From Clostridiaceae bacterium Marseille-Q4149 (GTDB lineage Bacteria; Bacillota; Clostridia; Oscillospirales; Oscillospiraceae): a stretch of 64,000 nucleotides of DNA. A model generated the notes under the pieces. It was not told where the DNA came from and did not search any database. It saw only the letters and a program-made list of their open reading frames with translations. Position 1 is the stretch's first letter. Each line of letters starts with the position of its first letter. Both the position numbers and the translations under genes were made by a program. The stretch covers positions 2,108,001 to 2,172,000 of the forward strand of contig CP073691.1 of assembly GCA_018228685.1 (NCBI GenBank), in the 5' to 3' direction. Shown one piece after another: positions 45,875 to 53,723 of this stretch.

Positions 45875-46987
45875 ATGAAATTAGGTATCGTGGGACTGCC
45901 CAACGTGGGCAAATCAACGCTGTTCAACGCCATCACCAACGCCGGAGCCGAAAGCGCCAACTACCCCTTCTGCACCATCGAGCCCAACGTGGGCATGGTG
46001 GCCGTGCCGGATGCAAGGCTTGATAAGCTGGCGGAGATGTATCAGCCCGACAAAAAGACCCCCGCCGTCATCGAATTTGTGGACATTGCGGGCCTGGTGA
46101 AGGGCGCCAGCCAGGGGGCAGGCCTGGGCAACAAGTTCCTGGAGAACATCCGCCGCACCGACGCCATCGTCCATGTGGTGCGCTGCTTCGACGACGAGAA
46201 CATCATGCACGTGGTGGCCGACGCCGGGACCAACGTGCCGGTGGACCCCCTGGGCGACATCGAGACCATCGACCTGGAGCTAATCATGGCGGACCTGGAC
46301 ATGGTGAACCGCCGGGTGGAGAAGGCCGCCAAGGCCGCCAAGGGCGACAAGAAGTTCCTGCACGAGGCCGAGGTATTCCGGGCCCTGGCGGAGCATCTCA
46401 ACGCCGGAAGGTCCGCCCGCACCTTCGACTGCGGCGACGAGGACCGCGCCATTGTGGAGACCGCCGACCTGCTGAGCCTGAAGCCCATCATCTACGCCGC
46501 CAACATGGACGAGGCGGGCTTCGCCGACCACGAGAACAACCGCTACTTCCGGATGGTCCGGGACCTGGCCCAAAAGGAAGGGGCCCAGGTGCTGCCCATC
46601 TGCGCCAAGCTGGAGGAGGACATTGCCCAGCTGGACGACCCCGACGAGCGGGCCATGTTCCTGGAGGACCTGGGGGTGGAGCAGTCCGGCCTGGACCGGC
46701 TGATCCAGTGCAGCTATGAGCTGCTGGGCCTGATCTCCTTCCTGACCTACGGCAAGGACGAGTGCCGGGCCTGGACCATCCGCAAGGGCACCAAGGCCCC
46801 CCAAGCCGCCGGAAAGATTCACTCCGACATCGAGCGGGGCTTCATCCGGGCGGAGACCATCAACTTCGACGAGATGATGGCCTGCGGCAGCGTGGCCGCC
46901 GCCAAGGAAAAGGGTCTGCTGCGGTCCGAGGGAAAGGACTATGTGGTCAAGGACGGCGACATGATCTATTTCCGCTTCAACGTGTAA
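45875..46987 (+). CDS. ychF: YchF, redox-regulated ATPase of the Obg family
   Basis: 370 residues, near the usual ~363-366. G1 is GLPNVGKSTLFNAIT at about 7-21, G3 is DIAGLVKGASQGAGLGNKFL, and the ATP-specifying NMDE replaces NKxD (YAANMDEAGF). The C-terminal TGS domain is present (FLTYGKDECRAWTIRKGTKAPQAAGKIHSDIERGFIRAE). The ATG at 45875 has GAAGGAG upstream, but that region belongs to the island; only sequence from the second base of the ATG is in the att repeat. Native 5' control has apparently been displaced. Confidence 0.97.
   Translation: MKLGIVGLPNVGKSTLFNAITNAGAESANYPFCTIEPNVGMVAVPDARLDKLAEMYQPDKKTPAVIEFVDIAGLVKGASQGAGLGNKFLENIRRTDAIVHVVRCFDDENIMHVVADAGTNVPVDPLGDIETIDLELIMADLDMVNRRVEKAAKAAKGDKKFLHEAEVFRALAEHLNAGRSARTFDCGDEDRAIVETADLLSLKPIIYAANMDEAGFADHENNRYFRMVRDLAQKEGAQVLPICAKLEEDIAQLDDPDERAMFLEDLGVEQSGLDRLIQCSYELLGLISFLTYGKDECRAWTIRKGTKAPQAAGKIHSDIERGFIRAETINFDEMMACGSVAAAKEKGLLRSEGKDYVVKDGDMIYFRFNV
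45876..45890. repeat. Right attachment repeat (attR), overlapping the ychF start codon
   Basis: TGAAATTAGGTATCG, identical to 11853-11867. It covers bases 2-16 of the ychF reading frame (from the T of ATG). Confidence 0.85.
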
Positions 46988-46992
46988 ACAAG

Positions 46993-47037
46993 CAGGCTGC
47001 GTGCCGCAGGGCATTTCCCTGGGCGGCACGCAGCCTG
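46993..47037 (+). terminator. Terminator after ychF
   Basis: CAGGCTGCGTGCCGC (46993-47007) and GCGGCACGCAGCCTG (47023-47037) form a perfect 15-bp stem with an AGGG/CCCT inner pair. The tail is only weakly T-rich (TTCCTGTTTCC). Confidence 0.65.
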
Positions 47038-47088
47038 TTCCTGTTTCCGGCGCAACCCATTCCCAGGGCAGGAGCGGGGCGCCGATCA

Positions 47089-47126
47089 AAAAGAGGCGGC
47101 GATTCTTTGGAATCGCCGCCTCTTTT
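47089..47126. terminator. Bidirectional terminator between ychF and tRNA-Ser genes
   Basis: AAAAGAGGCGGCGATTC (47089-47105) and GAATCGCCGCCTCTTTT (47110-47126), a perfect 17-bp stem with a TTTG loop. It ends in U-runs on both strands and sits 2 bp from the tRNA-Ser(GCU) 3' end. Confidence 0.85.
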
Positions 47127-47128
47127 GG

Positions 47129-47217
47129 CGCGGAAGGAGGGATTTGAACCCTCGCGCGTGGTTTAGACGCCTACTCCCTTAGCAGGGGAGCCCCTTCGGC
47201 CACTTGGGTACTTCCGC
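47129..47217 (-). tRNA. tRNA-Ser (anticodon GCU)
   Basis: 89 nt on the minus strand. The acceptor stem GCGGAAG pairs with CTTCCGC, the anticodon loop is CTGCTAA with GCU, a long variable arm typical of class II tRNAs follows, and the T-loop reads GGTTCAAATCC. Discriminator G. CCA is not encoded. Confidence 0.93.
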
Positions 47218-47235
47218 AAACGATATGAAAATTGG

Positions 47236-47320
47236 CGGAGAGAGTGGGATTCGAACCCACGGATGCTTTCACATCGCCGGTTTTCAAGACCGGTGCTTTC
47301 AACCACTCAGCCATCTCTCC
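47236..47320 (-). tRNA. tRNA-Ser (anticodon UGA)
   Basis: 85 nt on the minus strand. Acceptor GGAGAGA pairs with TCTCTCC, D-arm TGGCTGAGTGGTTGAAAGCA, anticodon loop CTTGAAA with UGA, long variable arm, and T-loop GGTTCGAATCC. Discriminator G. It lies 18 bp from the tRNA-Ser(GCU) gene and is probably co-transcribed with it. Confidence 0.93.
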
Positions 47321-47415
47321 GTGCGTGCAAAAGCATATTCAACTCAGACGCAGGACACATTTTACCACATTGCGTCCCGGCTGTCAATGGATTTCTGCGC
47401 TCCGGGTCAAAAAAG

Positions 47416-48353
47416 TGTGTAGGACTACAATACATCTTGGACAATTGGATAAAAAGGGTATGAGGAATAGGGTCTCATGTGTTAAAGTTAAGCTACCACA
47501 CCAAACTTTCTGAAAGGAGACCATATTCCTCATGAGTAAGAGTATAACACAGGACATGGCCTACAGGCAATCTCTAATGAAGTACGCAGAAAAGTACGGC
47601 GTCAGCCGCGCCAGCCGGAAATACAACAAAAGCCGGTCGTACATCTACTTCTGGAAGCAGCGCTGGGACGGGAGTGTGGCGTCTCTGGCCTGCCAGTCCA
47701 GACGCCCTCACAGCCACCCCAACCAGCACACAGAGGCCGAGCTAAAGCTCATCCGCGATATGCGCCGCCGCAATCCGTCGCTGGGCATGATCGAACTGTG
47801 GCACCGTCTGCGGAAGCGCGGCTACACCCGCTGTCCGGAGAGCTTGTTCCGCGTTATGCGCAAAATGGGGCTGTTTCCGGCCGAAAAGCCCAAAAATCCG
47901 TACAAGCCAAAGCCTTACGAGCAGATGACCTATCCCGGCCAGCGTGTGCAGGTGGATGTCAAGGTCGTTCCCCGCCGCTGTATTGCAGATCCGGAGCTTC
48001 GCCTGTTCCAGTACACCGCCATCGACGAGTTCACAAGGCTGCGTTTCCTGGCGGCCTACCCGGAGCAGTCCACCTATTCCTCGGCGGACTTCCTGCGCAA
48101 GCTGCGGGCGTGGTACGCCCGCAGGGGCATAGAAGTGGAGTGTGTCCAGACGGAAAACGGCTTCGAGTTCACCAACCGCTTCTCCAACAGCAAGCGCGAT
48201 CTGCCCACACTGTTCGAGAAAACTGCCACCGAGCTGGTCATCCGTCACAAGCTGATCCGGCCCTACACGCCGCGCCAACAACTTGCCCATGAGACCCCTC
48301 CGCTGGCTCTCGCCTAATGAGTTCGCTGTCCAATATGTTTGACAAACCTACAC
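47416..48353. mobile_element. Decayed insertion sequence, IS481/IS3-like
   Basis: Imperfect terminal inverted repeats: GTGTAGG ... ACAT.TTGGACA at 47417-47443, matched in reverse at 48327-48353 (TGTCCAATATGT ... CCTACAC). They enclose one transposase pseudogene. The element sits between the tRNA-Ser pair and the rhomboid-like gene. Confidence 0.65.
47532..48342 (+). pseudogene. Transposase (IS481/IS3-type DDE), internal deletion
   Basis: An N-terminal helix-turn-helix region (EKYGVSRASRKYNKSRSYIYFWKQRWDG) is followed by the integrase-core DDE domain (VQVDVKVVP, YTAIDEFTRLRFLAAYPEQS, VQTENGFEFTNRF). After RPYTPR the frame breaks. The normal C-terminus (NNLPMRPLRWLSPNEFAVQYV, stop at 48340-48342) continues in another frame, so the segment with the catalytic Glu is deleted. 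The second catalytic Asp reads Glu (QTENG). It should be inactive. Confidence 0.8.
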
Positions 48354-48379
48354 GGGGGCGAAATGTTCAAAAAAAGGTA

Positions 48380-48408
48380 ATGACTTTTCCCCTGCGATGG
48401 GTTACAAT
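48380..48408 (+). promoter_or_regulatory. Promoter of the rhomboid-like gene
   Basis: ATGACT (48380-48385), 17-bp spacer, TACAAT (48403-48408), between the IS end and the TTG start at 48443. Confidence 0.5.
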
Positions 48409-48442
48409 AGACCCACTTGAATCGTATTGGAGGAATTTCCCC

Positions 48443-49312
48443 TTGAAAAAGCTCTATACCGCGGTGGACCGCTTCTGCGCCCGGCACCCCCGCTTTGGCA
48501 TCCCGGACCTGATGCGCTGGATCGTCATTGGCAACGTGGCGGTGTACGTTCTGATGCTGCTGACCATGCGCGCCGACGCCAACGCCCTGTCCTTCCTGTA
48601 TCTGGACGGCAGCAAGGTCCTTCGGGGCGAGATATGGCGCATCGTCACCTTCATCTTCGTCCCCGCCAGCAGCAGTCCCTTCTGGCTGGCCGTCAGTCTG
48701 TACTTCTACTACTGGATCGGCACCTCCCTGGAGCGCCAATGGGGCACCGCCCGCTTCAACCTCTATTACTGGAGCGGCGTCCTGCTGACGGCCATCGTCA
48801 CCATCGCGGCCTCCGCCATTTCCGGCACAGGCTATCCCGTGGGCGGCACGGAGTATGTGAACCTGTCCATGTTCCTGGCCTTCGCCTTCCTGTTCCCGGA
48901 CACCCGGCTGCTGCTGTTCTTCTTCATCCCGGTGAAGATCAAGTGGCTGGCCTGGCTGGATATTGCGGTGTTCGTCATCGGCATCATCCAGTCCCTGCTG
49001 GCCGGCAGCTGGCTGGGCGCCATTTTGCCGGTGGTGGCGCTGCTGAACTTCCTGGTGTTCATCTGGCCCGCTATTGACGCCTTTATCCGGCAGCAGAAAT
49101 ATCGCCATAACCCCCAGACGGTGAACTTCAAAAAGGCCGTCCGCCAACAGCAGCAGCAGCGGGGCTATCACCACAAGTGCGCCGTCTGCGGCCGCACGGA
49201 CACGGACTATCCCAACCTGCAGTTCCGCTATTGCAGCAAGTGCGCCGGGTACCGCTGCTTCTGCCAGGACCACATCTTCTCCCACGTGCACTTCACCGAG
49301 GAGGACCAGTAA
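48443..49312 (+). CDS. Rhomboid-like membrane protein without the catalytic serine, with zinc-ribbon tail
   Basis: 289 residues from a TTG with GGAGG 9 nt upstream; a longer ATG frame reaches back into the IS and across the promoter and is rejected. Six hydrophobic segments follow a short cytoplasmic N-terminus. The pattern (GEIWRIVTFIFVP, ERQWGTARFNLYYWSGVLLTA) is rhomboid-like, but the expected GxSG reads NLSMFLAF and no catalytic His is obvious. The C-terminus has C-x2-C ... C-x2-C (CAVCG, CSKCAGYRCFCQDH), a zinc-ribbon-like tail. Probably a pseudoprotease or membrane adaptor. Confidence 0.7.
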   Translation: MKKLYTAVDRFCARHPRFGIPDLMRWIVIGNVAVYVLMLLTMRADANALSFLYLDGSKVLRGEIWRIVTFIFVPASSSPFWLAVSLYFYYWIGTSLERQWGTARFNLYYWSGVLLTAIVTIAASAISGTGYPVGGTEYVNLSMFLAFAFLFPDTRLLLFFFIPVKIKWLAWLDIAVFVIGIIQSLLAGSWLGAILPVVALLNFLVFIWPAIDAFIRQQKYRHNPQTVNFKKAVRQQQQQRGYHHKCAVCGRTDTDYPNLQFRYCSKCAGYRCFCQDHIFSHVHFTEEDQ

Positions 49313-49325
49313 TCCCCATAACGAG

Positions 49326-49378
49326 CTCCCCCGCCCGCAGGCAGCTTCGGCTGCCCCGGACGGGGGAGTTTATTTTTT
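49326..49378 (+). terminator. Terminator after the rhomboid-like gene
   Basis: CTCCCCCG (49326-49333) and CGGGGGAG (49361-49368) with inner GGCAGC/GCTGCC around TTCG, followed by TTTATTTTTT. The tail touches the convergent ftsH stop codon. Confidence 0.8.
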
Positions 49379-51206
49379 ATGCCTGCGGGCGGAACACGTC
49401 CTCAAACTCCTGGGCGGTCATGGTCTCATGCTGCAGCAGGAACTGGGCCACCTGGTCCAGCTGGGGGCGATACTGCTCCAGGATTTTCCGGCAGCGGCCA
49501 TAGGCCTCGTCCATGATGCGGCGGATCTCCTGATCCATCTCCGCCGCCGTCTCCTCGGAATAGGGGCGGGTCTGGGCCATGGACTTGCCGATGAACACCT
49601 CGTCGCGTCCGGCGTCGAAGGCCGCGTTGCCCATGCGGTCGGACATGCCGTAGGTCCCCACCATCTTCCGGGCCATCTGGGTGGCCCGGCTGATATCGTT
49701 GGAAGCGCCGGTGGAGATATCCCCCAGCACCAGCTGCTCTGCCGCCCGGCCGCCCAGCAGTCCGGCGATGTTGTCCAGCAGATAGCTGCGGGAGAGGTAC
49801 GACCGGTCCTCGTCCGGCAGATAGATGGTCATGCCCCCTGCCTGGCCCCGGGGCACGATGGTGATCTGATGCACCGGATCCAGATCCGGCAAAGCGTGCA
49901 TCACCACGGCGTGGCCCGCCTCGTGATAGGCGGTAAGCCGCCGCTCATGCTCGGGGATCACCCGGCTGTGCTTCTCCGGCCCGGCGATGACCTTGATCAC
50001 GGACTTCTGCAGATCGTCCATGGTGATGGCCTTCTCGTCCCGCCGCCCGGCCAGCAGAGCCGCCTCGTTCAGCAGGTTTTCCAGGTCCGCCCCGGTGAAG
50101 CCGGAGGTACCCTTGGCCAGCTTGTCCAGGTCCACGTCCTCCGCCAGGGGCTTGTTCCGGGCGTGAACGGCCAGGATGTCCCGGCGGCCCTTGATATCCG
50201 GCAGTCCCACATAGACCTGCCGGTCAAAGCGGCCGGGCCGCAGCAGGGCCGGGTCCAGAATGTCCACCCGGTTGGTGGCCGCCAGGACCACCACGCCCTC
50301 GTTGGCGGTGAAGCCGTCCATTTCCACCAGCAGCTGGTTCAGGGTCTGCTCCCGCTCGTCGTGGCCGCCGCCCAGGCCGCTGCCTCTCTGGCGGCCCACG
50401 GCGTCGATCTCGTCGATGAAGATGATGGCGGGGGAATTCTGCTTGGCCTGGCGGAACAGGTCCCGCACCCGGCTGGCGCCCACGCCCACATACATCTCCA
50501 CAAAGTCGGAGCCGGAGATGGACAGGAATTTCACCCCCGCCTCACCGGCCACGGCCTTGGCAAGCAAAGTCTTGCCGGTGCCCGGAGGGCCCACCAGCAG
50601 CACGCCCTTGGGGATCCGCGCCCCCAGGGCCAGATACTTGTCCGGCTGGCGCAGGAACTCCACGATCTCCCGGAGCTCCTCCTTCTCCTCGTCCTCACCG
50701 GCCACGTCCTGGAAGGTGACCTTGCTGTCCTGGGGGGTGTCCTGCACCCGGGCGTCGCCGAAGTGGGACATCCGGTCCTGGGCTCCGCCGGGGCCTGCCC
50801 CGGTCATCCGGGCCATCAGGTTCATCAGCAGGATGAACCCCAGGATCACCAGCACATACGGCAGCAGGAGCTGCAGCCAGTTGGTGGAGTGGTCGGCGTG
50901 ATAGGTATAGTCCCGGATGATGCCCTGGTCGTGCTGCTGCTGCACCAGGTCGTTCAGATCGTCGTAAAACACCTGAAAGTCATACAGGTCGCAGCTGACG
51001 GTGCTGCCGTCGGACAGCTTGGCGGTGAGCCGGGTGTCGCTGATGGCGAACTCCTGCACCTTTTCGTCCAGAAACAGCTGCCGCACCTGGGCATAGCTGA
51101 CGGCGTCCTGACTGCGCAGGCCCGAGGCCAGGTAATACACCAGGCACATGGCCAGCAGCACCAGCAGGACGGCCCCCCAGCTGAATCTTCTCTTGTTGGC
51201 GGTCAA
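49377..51206 (-). CDS. ftsH: ATP-dependent zinc metalloprotease FtsH
   Basis: 609 residues, two N-terminal membrane helices (about 10-28 and 105-123), then the AAA domain (Walker A GPPGTGKT near 205, Walker [10 protein letters not shown], second region of homology [21 protein letters not shown]) and the M41 protease domain (HEAGHA near 430). It degrades membrane and soluble proteins at the inner face. TTG start behind GAGGGGG. Last gene of the gdpP-to-ftsH run, 18 bp after lepB. The hpt-tilS-ftsH neighbourhood is common in Firmicutes, here with lepB in between. Confidence 0.97.
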   Translation of the reverse strand: MTANKRRFSWGAVLLVLLAMCLVYYLASGLRSQDAVSYAQVRQLFLDEKVQEFAISDTRLTAKLSDGSTVSCDLYDFQVFYDDLNDLVQQQHDQGIIRDYTYHADHSTNWLQLLLPYVLVILGFILLMNLMARMTGAGPGGAQDRMSHFGDARVQDTPQDSKVTFQDVAGEDEEKEELREIVEFLRQPDKYLALGARIPKGVLLVGPPGTGKTLLAKAVAGEAGVKFLSISGSDFVEMYVGVGASRVRDLFRQAKQNSPAIIFIDEIDAVGRQRGSGLGGGHDEREQTLNQLLVEMDGFTANEGVVVLAATNRVDILDPALLRPGRFDRQVYVGLPDIKGRRDILAVHARNKPLAEDVDLDKLAKGTSGFTGADLENLLNEAALLAGRRDEKAITMDDLQKSVIKVIAGPEKHSRVIPEHERRLTAYHEAGHAVVMHALPDLDPVHQITIVPRGQAGGMTIYLPDEDRSYLSRSYLLDNIAGLLGGRAAEQLVLGDISTGASNDISRATQMARKMVGTYGMSDRMGNAAFDAGRDEVFIGKSMAQTRPYSEETAAEMDQEIRRIMDEAYGRCRKILEQYRPQLDQVAQFLLQHETMTAQEFEDVFRPQA

Positions 51207-51224
51207 ATAAAGGCCCCCTCTCTT

Positions 51225-51809
51225 TTAATGGATCACCCGGACGCCCCGCCAGCTGTTGTCCGGCAGCACCGATATCCCCACCATTACCTTGGCCCGGATG
51301 TTGTCCACGGAGATATACGGCTGCTTCCAGAAGCGGGCGTCGTTGGAGCCGGTGCGGTTGTCGCCCATGAAGAACACGCAGCCCTCCGGCACCAGGAAGC
51401 TGGCGCTGCACTGGGTGATGCCCTGCCGGGGCAGGTACGACTCATCCAGCATCTCGCCGTTGATATAGGTATACCCGTCCTGGAAGGTGATCTCGTCCCC
51501 GGGCAGGCCCACCACGCGCTTGACCAGCAGCTTGCCCAGCTCATCGCTCCAGAAGGTGACGATGTCCCCCCGCTGGGGCGTGGGGTCCGACACCATATAC
51601 GGCAGCTGCCACGAGATCAGCAGCGTGTCCTCGGGAATGGTGGTCTCCATGGAGCCGGAGGGCACCCAGCTCAGCTGGAAGATCACCTTGAACAGCACCA
51701 CGATGACCGCCACGGTGACGATCAGATATCCCCAGTTGTTCCAGAAGCCGCCCCGGGACTCCGGGGCCAGACGCTTGCCCCCCACGGGGCGGTTTTCATG
51801 TTCCTCCAC
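51225..51809 (-). CDS. lepB: Signal peptidase I
   Basis: 194 residues, one N-terminal transmembrane helix (about 27-47). The catalytic Ser stands in SWVPSGSMETTI, the catalytic Lys in LLVKRVVGLPGDEI, and the GDNR-type box is FFMGDNRTGSNDAR. It cleaves Sec signal peptides at the outer membrane face. GTG start with GGGAGGAG upstream. It lies between hpt and ftsH, within the same minus-strand run. Confidence 0.95.
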   Translation of the reverse strand: MEEHENRPVGGKRLAPESRGGFWNNWGYLIVTVAVIVVLFKVIFQLSWVPSGSMETTIPEDTLLISWQLPYMVSDPTPQRGDIVTFWSDELGKLLVKRVVGLPGDEITFQDGYTYINGEMLDESYLPRQGITQCSASFLVPEGCVFFMGDNRTGSNDARFWKQPYISVDNIRAKVMVGISVLPDNSWRGVRVIH

Positions 51810-51850
51810 GGCGATGCTCCTCCCTTCGCTCCCCCTCTGGCGGATTGGAA

Positions 51851-52405
51851 TTACTTGCTATAGACCTCCGGCTTCAGCACGCCGATATAGGGCATGTTGC
51901 GGTACTGCTGGCAGTAGTCCAGGCCGTAGCCCACCACGAACTCGTCAGGCACCACAAAGCCGGACAGGTCGGCGGTGATGGCCTTCTCCCGGCGGGCGGG
52001 CTTATCCAGCAGGGTGACGATGGTGATGCTCTTGGCTCCCTTGGCCAGCATGTAGTCCTTCAAAAAGGCCAGGGTGTTGCCGGAGTCCAGAATGTCCTCC
52101 ACCACGATGATGTCCCGGCCGGAGATATCCCGCTGCAGGTCCCGGGTGATCTGGACGCAGCCGGAGGACTTGGTGGCGTTTTTATAAGAGGACAGGCCGA
52201 TGAACTCCACCTCGCTTTTCAGCTGAGCGGCCCGGACCAGGTCCGCCATAAAGATGAAGCAGCCGCTGAGAACCCCCACAAACATGGGGTTCTTGTCGTG
52301 GAACCGGTCATACAGCTGGTCTCCCAGCTCCTGGGTGCGGTTGCGGATCTCGTCCTCGGTGATGAGGACCTTCAGGATATCCTGATCCATGTTGCTCTTA
52401 GCCAT
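51851..52405 (-). CDS. hpt: Hypoxanthine phosphoribosyltransferase
   Basis: 184 residues from the ATG at 52405 with GGAGG upstream (the in-frame ATG 15 bp earlier is inside that site). The PRPP-binding motif DIIVVEDILDSGNTL is at about 95-109; VLSGCFIFMADL and GFVVPDEFVVGYGLDYCQQYRNMPYIGVL are typical. It salvages hypoxanthine and guanine. It overlaps tilS by 8 bp, the conserved tilS-hpt pair of Firmicutes. Confidence 0.96.
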   Translation of the reverse strand: MAKSNMDQDILKVLITEDEIRNRTQELGDQLYDRFHDKNPMFVGVLSGCFIFMADLVRAAQLKSEVEFIGLSSYKNATKSSGCVQITRDLQRDISGRDIIVVEDILDSGNTLAFLKDYMLAKGAKSITIVTLLDKPARREKAITADLSGFVVPDEFVVGYGLDYCQQYRNMPYIGVLKPEVYSK

Positions 52406-53723
52406 TGCGGTTTCCTCCATTTGTCGTTACGGTGATCTCCATATTTTGGCCGGACTCCTCCGGCAGAAATTCCATGTCCGTGCCCACGCCCCACACGGCG
52501 GCGGGCCGGTCCCCGACGCACAGCACCGGGACGCGCTGCCGCAGCTCCGGAGGGATTCCCCGGTCCGCCAGCAGGCGCTTGACGCTGCGCCCGCCCCGGC
52601 TGCCGGGAAGGGTCAGCCGCTGGCCCCCGGTATAGGGGCCCACGGACAGCGCACCGTCTATCTTATCACAGTTCAGAACAATTGTATCGCTTCTGCGAGA
52701 AAAATTTCCGGCGGTTTTCCGAACGGAAATTGTGTATTCTCCCCAAAAATTCTTCCCTGGGTGCAGAACCACGGGGGCAAGCGGCGGCCCGGGGGGCAGA
52801 AGCGTCAGCGTCTGCCCCCGGCACACGGCGCAGGCCCCGGCCGGCAGGGTCAGCATACCGCCCCCCTCCAGCAGATCGGCCAGCGCCCGATAGTGGGCGG
52901 CGGTGAAGTCCTTCTTCCCCACCGGCAGCCGCTCCGCCAGCAGGCGCAGGGCCCGCAGCCGCAGCACCTCCGGCGCTGACCGCAGCCGCTGCCGCCCGGC
53001 GGTAAGCCCCGCCGCAGGCAGATAGTCCGCCGCCAGGGAATCCAGAAACGCGTCCTCCTGCCGCAGCAGCTCCGCCGTGCGGCAGATGTTGGCGGCGGCC
53101 CCGTCGTGAAGCTCCGCCAGCCGGGGCATGACCTCCCGGCGCAGCAGGTTCCGCCGCAGGGCGGTGTCCCGGTTTGTCTCGTCCTCCACGTGGGACAGAC
53201 GGTGGGTTTCCAGGTATGTCTCGATTTCCTCCCGGGAGGTTTCCAGCAGGGGACGGACGATCCGGCCCCGCACCGGGGGGATCCCTGCCAGGCCCTGCAT
53301 CCCGGTGCCCCGGACCAGGTTCAGCACCACCGTCTCCGCCTGGTCGGCGGCGTGGTGGGCGGTGGCGATGCGCTGGGCGCCCAGCCGGTCCGCCGTGCGG
53401 CGGAAGAAGTCGTACCGGGCCATGCGCCCGGCCTCCTCCAGCCCCACGCCCCGCTCACGGGCCAGGGCGGGCACATCCGCCCGCTCCACCGTCAGCGGCA
53501 CGTCCAGCTCCCGGCACAGCTCCTCCACAAAGGCCGCGTCCCGGCCCGCCGTGGGCCGCTGGCCGTGGTTCAGGTGGGCCGCCGCCACGGTGAAATCCCG
53601 GGGCATGACGGCCAGATAGTGCAGCAGGCACACGGAGTCCCGCCCGCCGGACATGGCCACCAGCATCACCCCGCCGGAAGGCGGCAGCATATGCCACCGC
53701 TCCATAAACGGGCGCAGGTCCAT
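52398..53723 (-). CDS. tilS: tRNA(Ile)-lysidine synthase
   Basis: 441 residues from the ATG at 53723, which overlaps the dnaB stop (ATGA). The PP-loop ATP site is LVAMSGGRDSVCLLH at about 21-35; HHAADQAETVVLNLVRGTGMQGLAGI follows; a C-terminal TilS domain (about 360-441; SVKRLLADRGIPPELRQRVPVL) is present. It converts C34 of tRNA(Ile2) to lysidine so that AUA is read as Ile. An upstream extension within dnaB is rejected. Confidence 0.95.
   Translation of the reverse strand: MDLRPFMERWHMLPPSGGVMLVAMSGGRDSVCLLHYLAVMPRDFTVAAAHLNHGQRPTAGRDAAFVEELCRELDVPLTVERADVPALARERGVGLEEAGRMARYDFFRRTADRLGAQRIATAHHAADQAETVVLNLVRGTGMQGLAGIPPVRGRIVRPLLETSREEIETYLETHRLSHVEDETNRDTALRRNLLRREVMPRLAELHDGAAANICRTAELLRQEDAFLDSLAADYLPAAGLTAGRQRLRSAPEVLRLRALRLLAERLPVGKKDFTAAHYRALADLLEGGGMLTLPAGACAVCRGQTLTLLPPGPPLAPVVLHPGKNFWGEYTISVRKTAGNFSRRSDTIVLNCDKIDGALSVGPYTGGQRLTLPGSRGGRSVKRLLADRGIPPELRQRVPVLCVGDRPAAVWGVGTDMEFLPEESGQNMEITVTTNGGNRNG

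Larger units (their letters stand above)
11853..45890. mobile_element. ~34 kb genomic island integrated at the start of ychF
   Basis: Bounded by the 15-bp direct repeat, with xis and int next to the right repeat and arm-type repeats at both ends. It carries a surface-polysaccharide operon with a phosphocholine branch and a potassium/divalent-ion module. Base composition is AT-richer than flanking uvrB and ychF in many genes. No conjugation genes or intact relaxase are seen, so transfer would need help; the Cys-rich VLP remnant suggests lost mobilisation functions. Confidence 0.8.

Noticed and set aside
45875..46987. Calling ychF disrupted by the island
   Set aside because: The reading frame is complete with all G motifs and TGS domain; only its upstream region appears exchanged.
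49428..51863. Long plus-strand frame opposite ftsH and lepB
   Set aside because: Shadow frame produced by GC-rich codons of ftsH and lepB; no domains or ribosome site.
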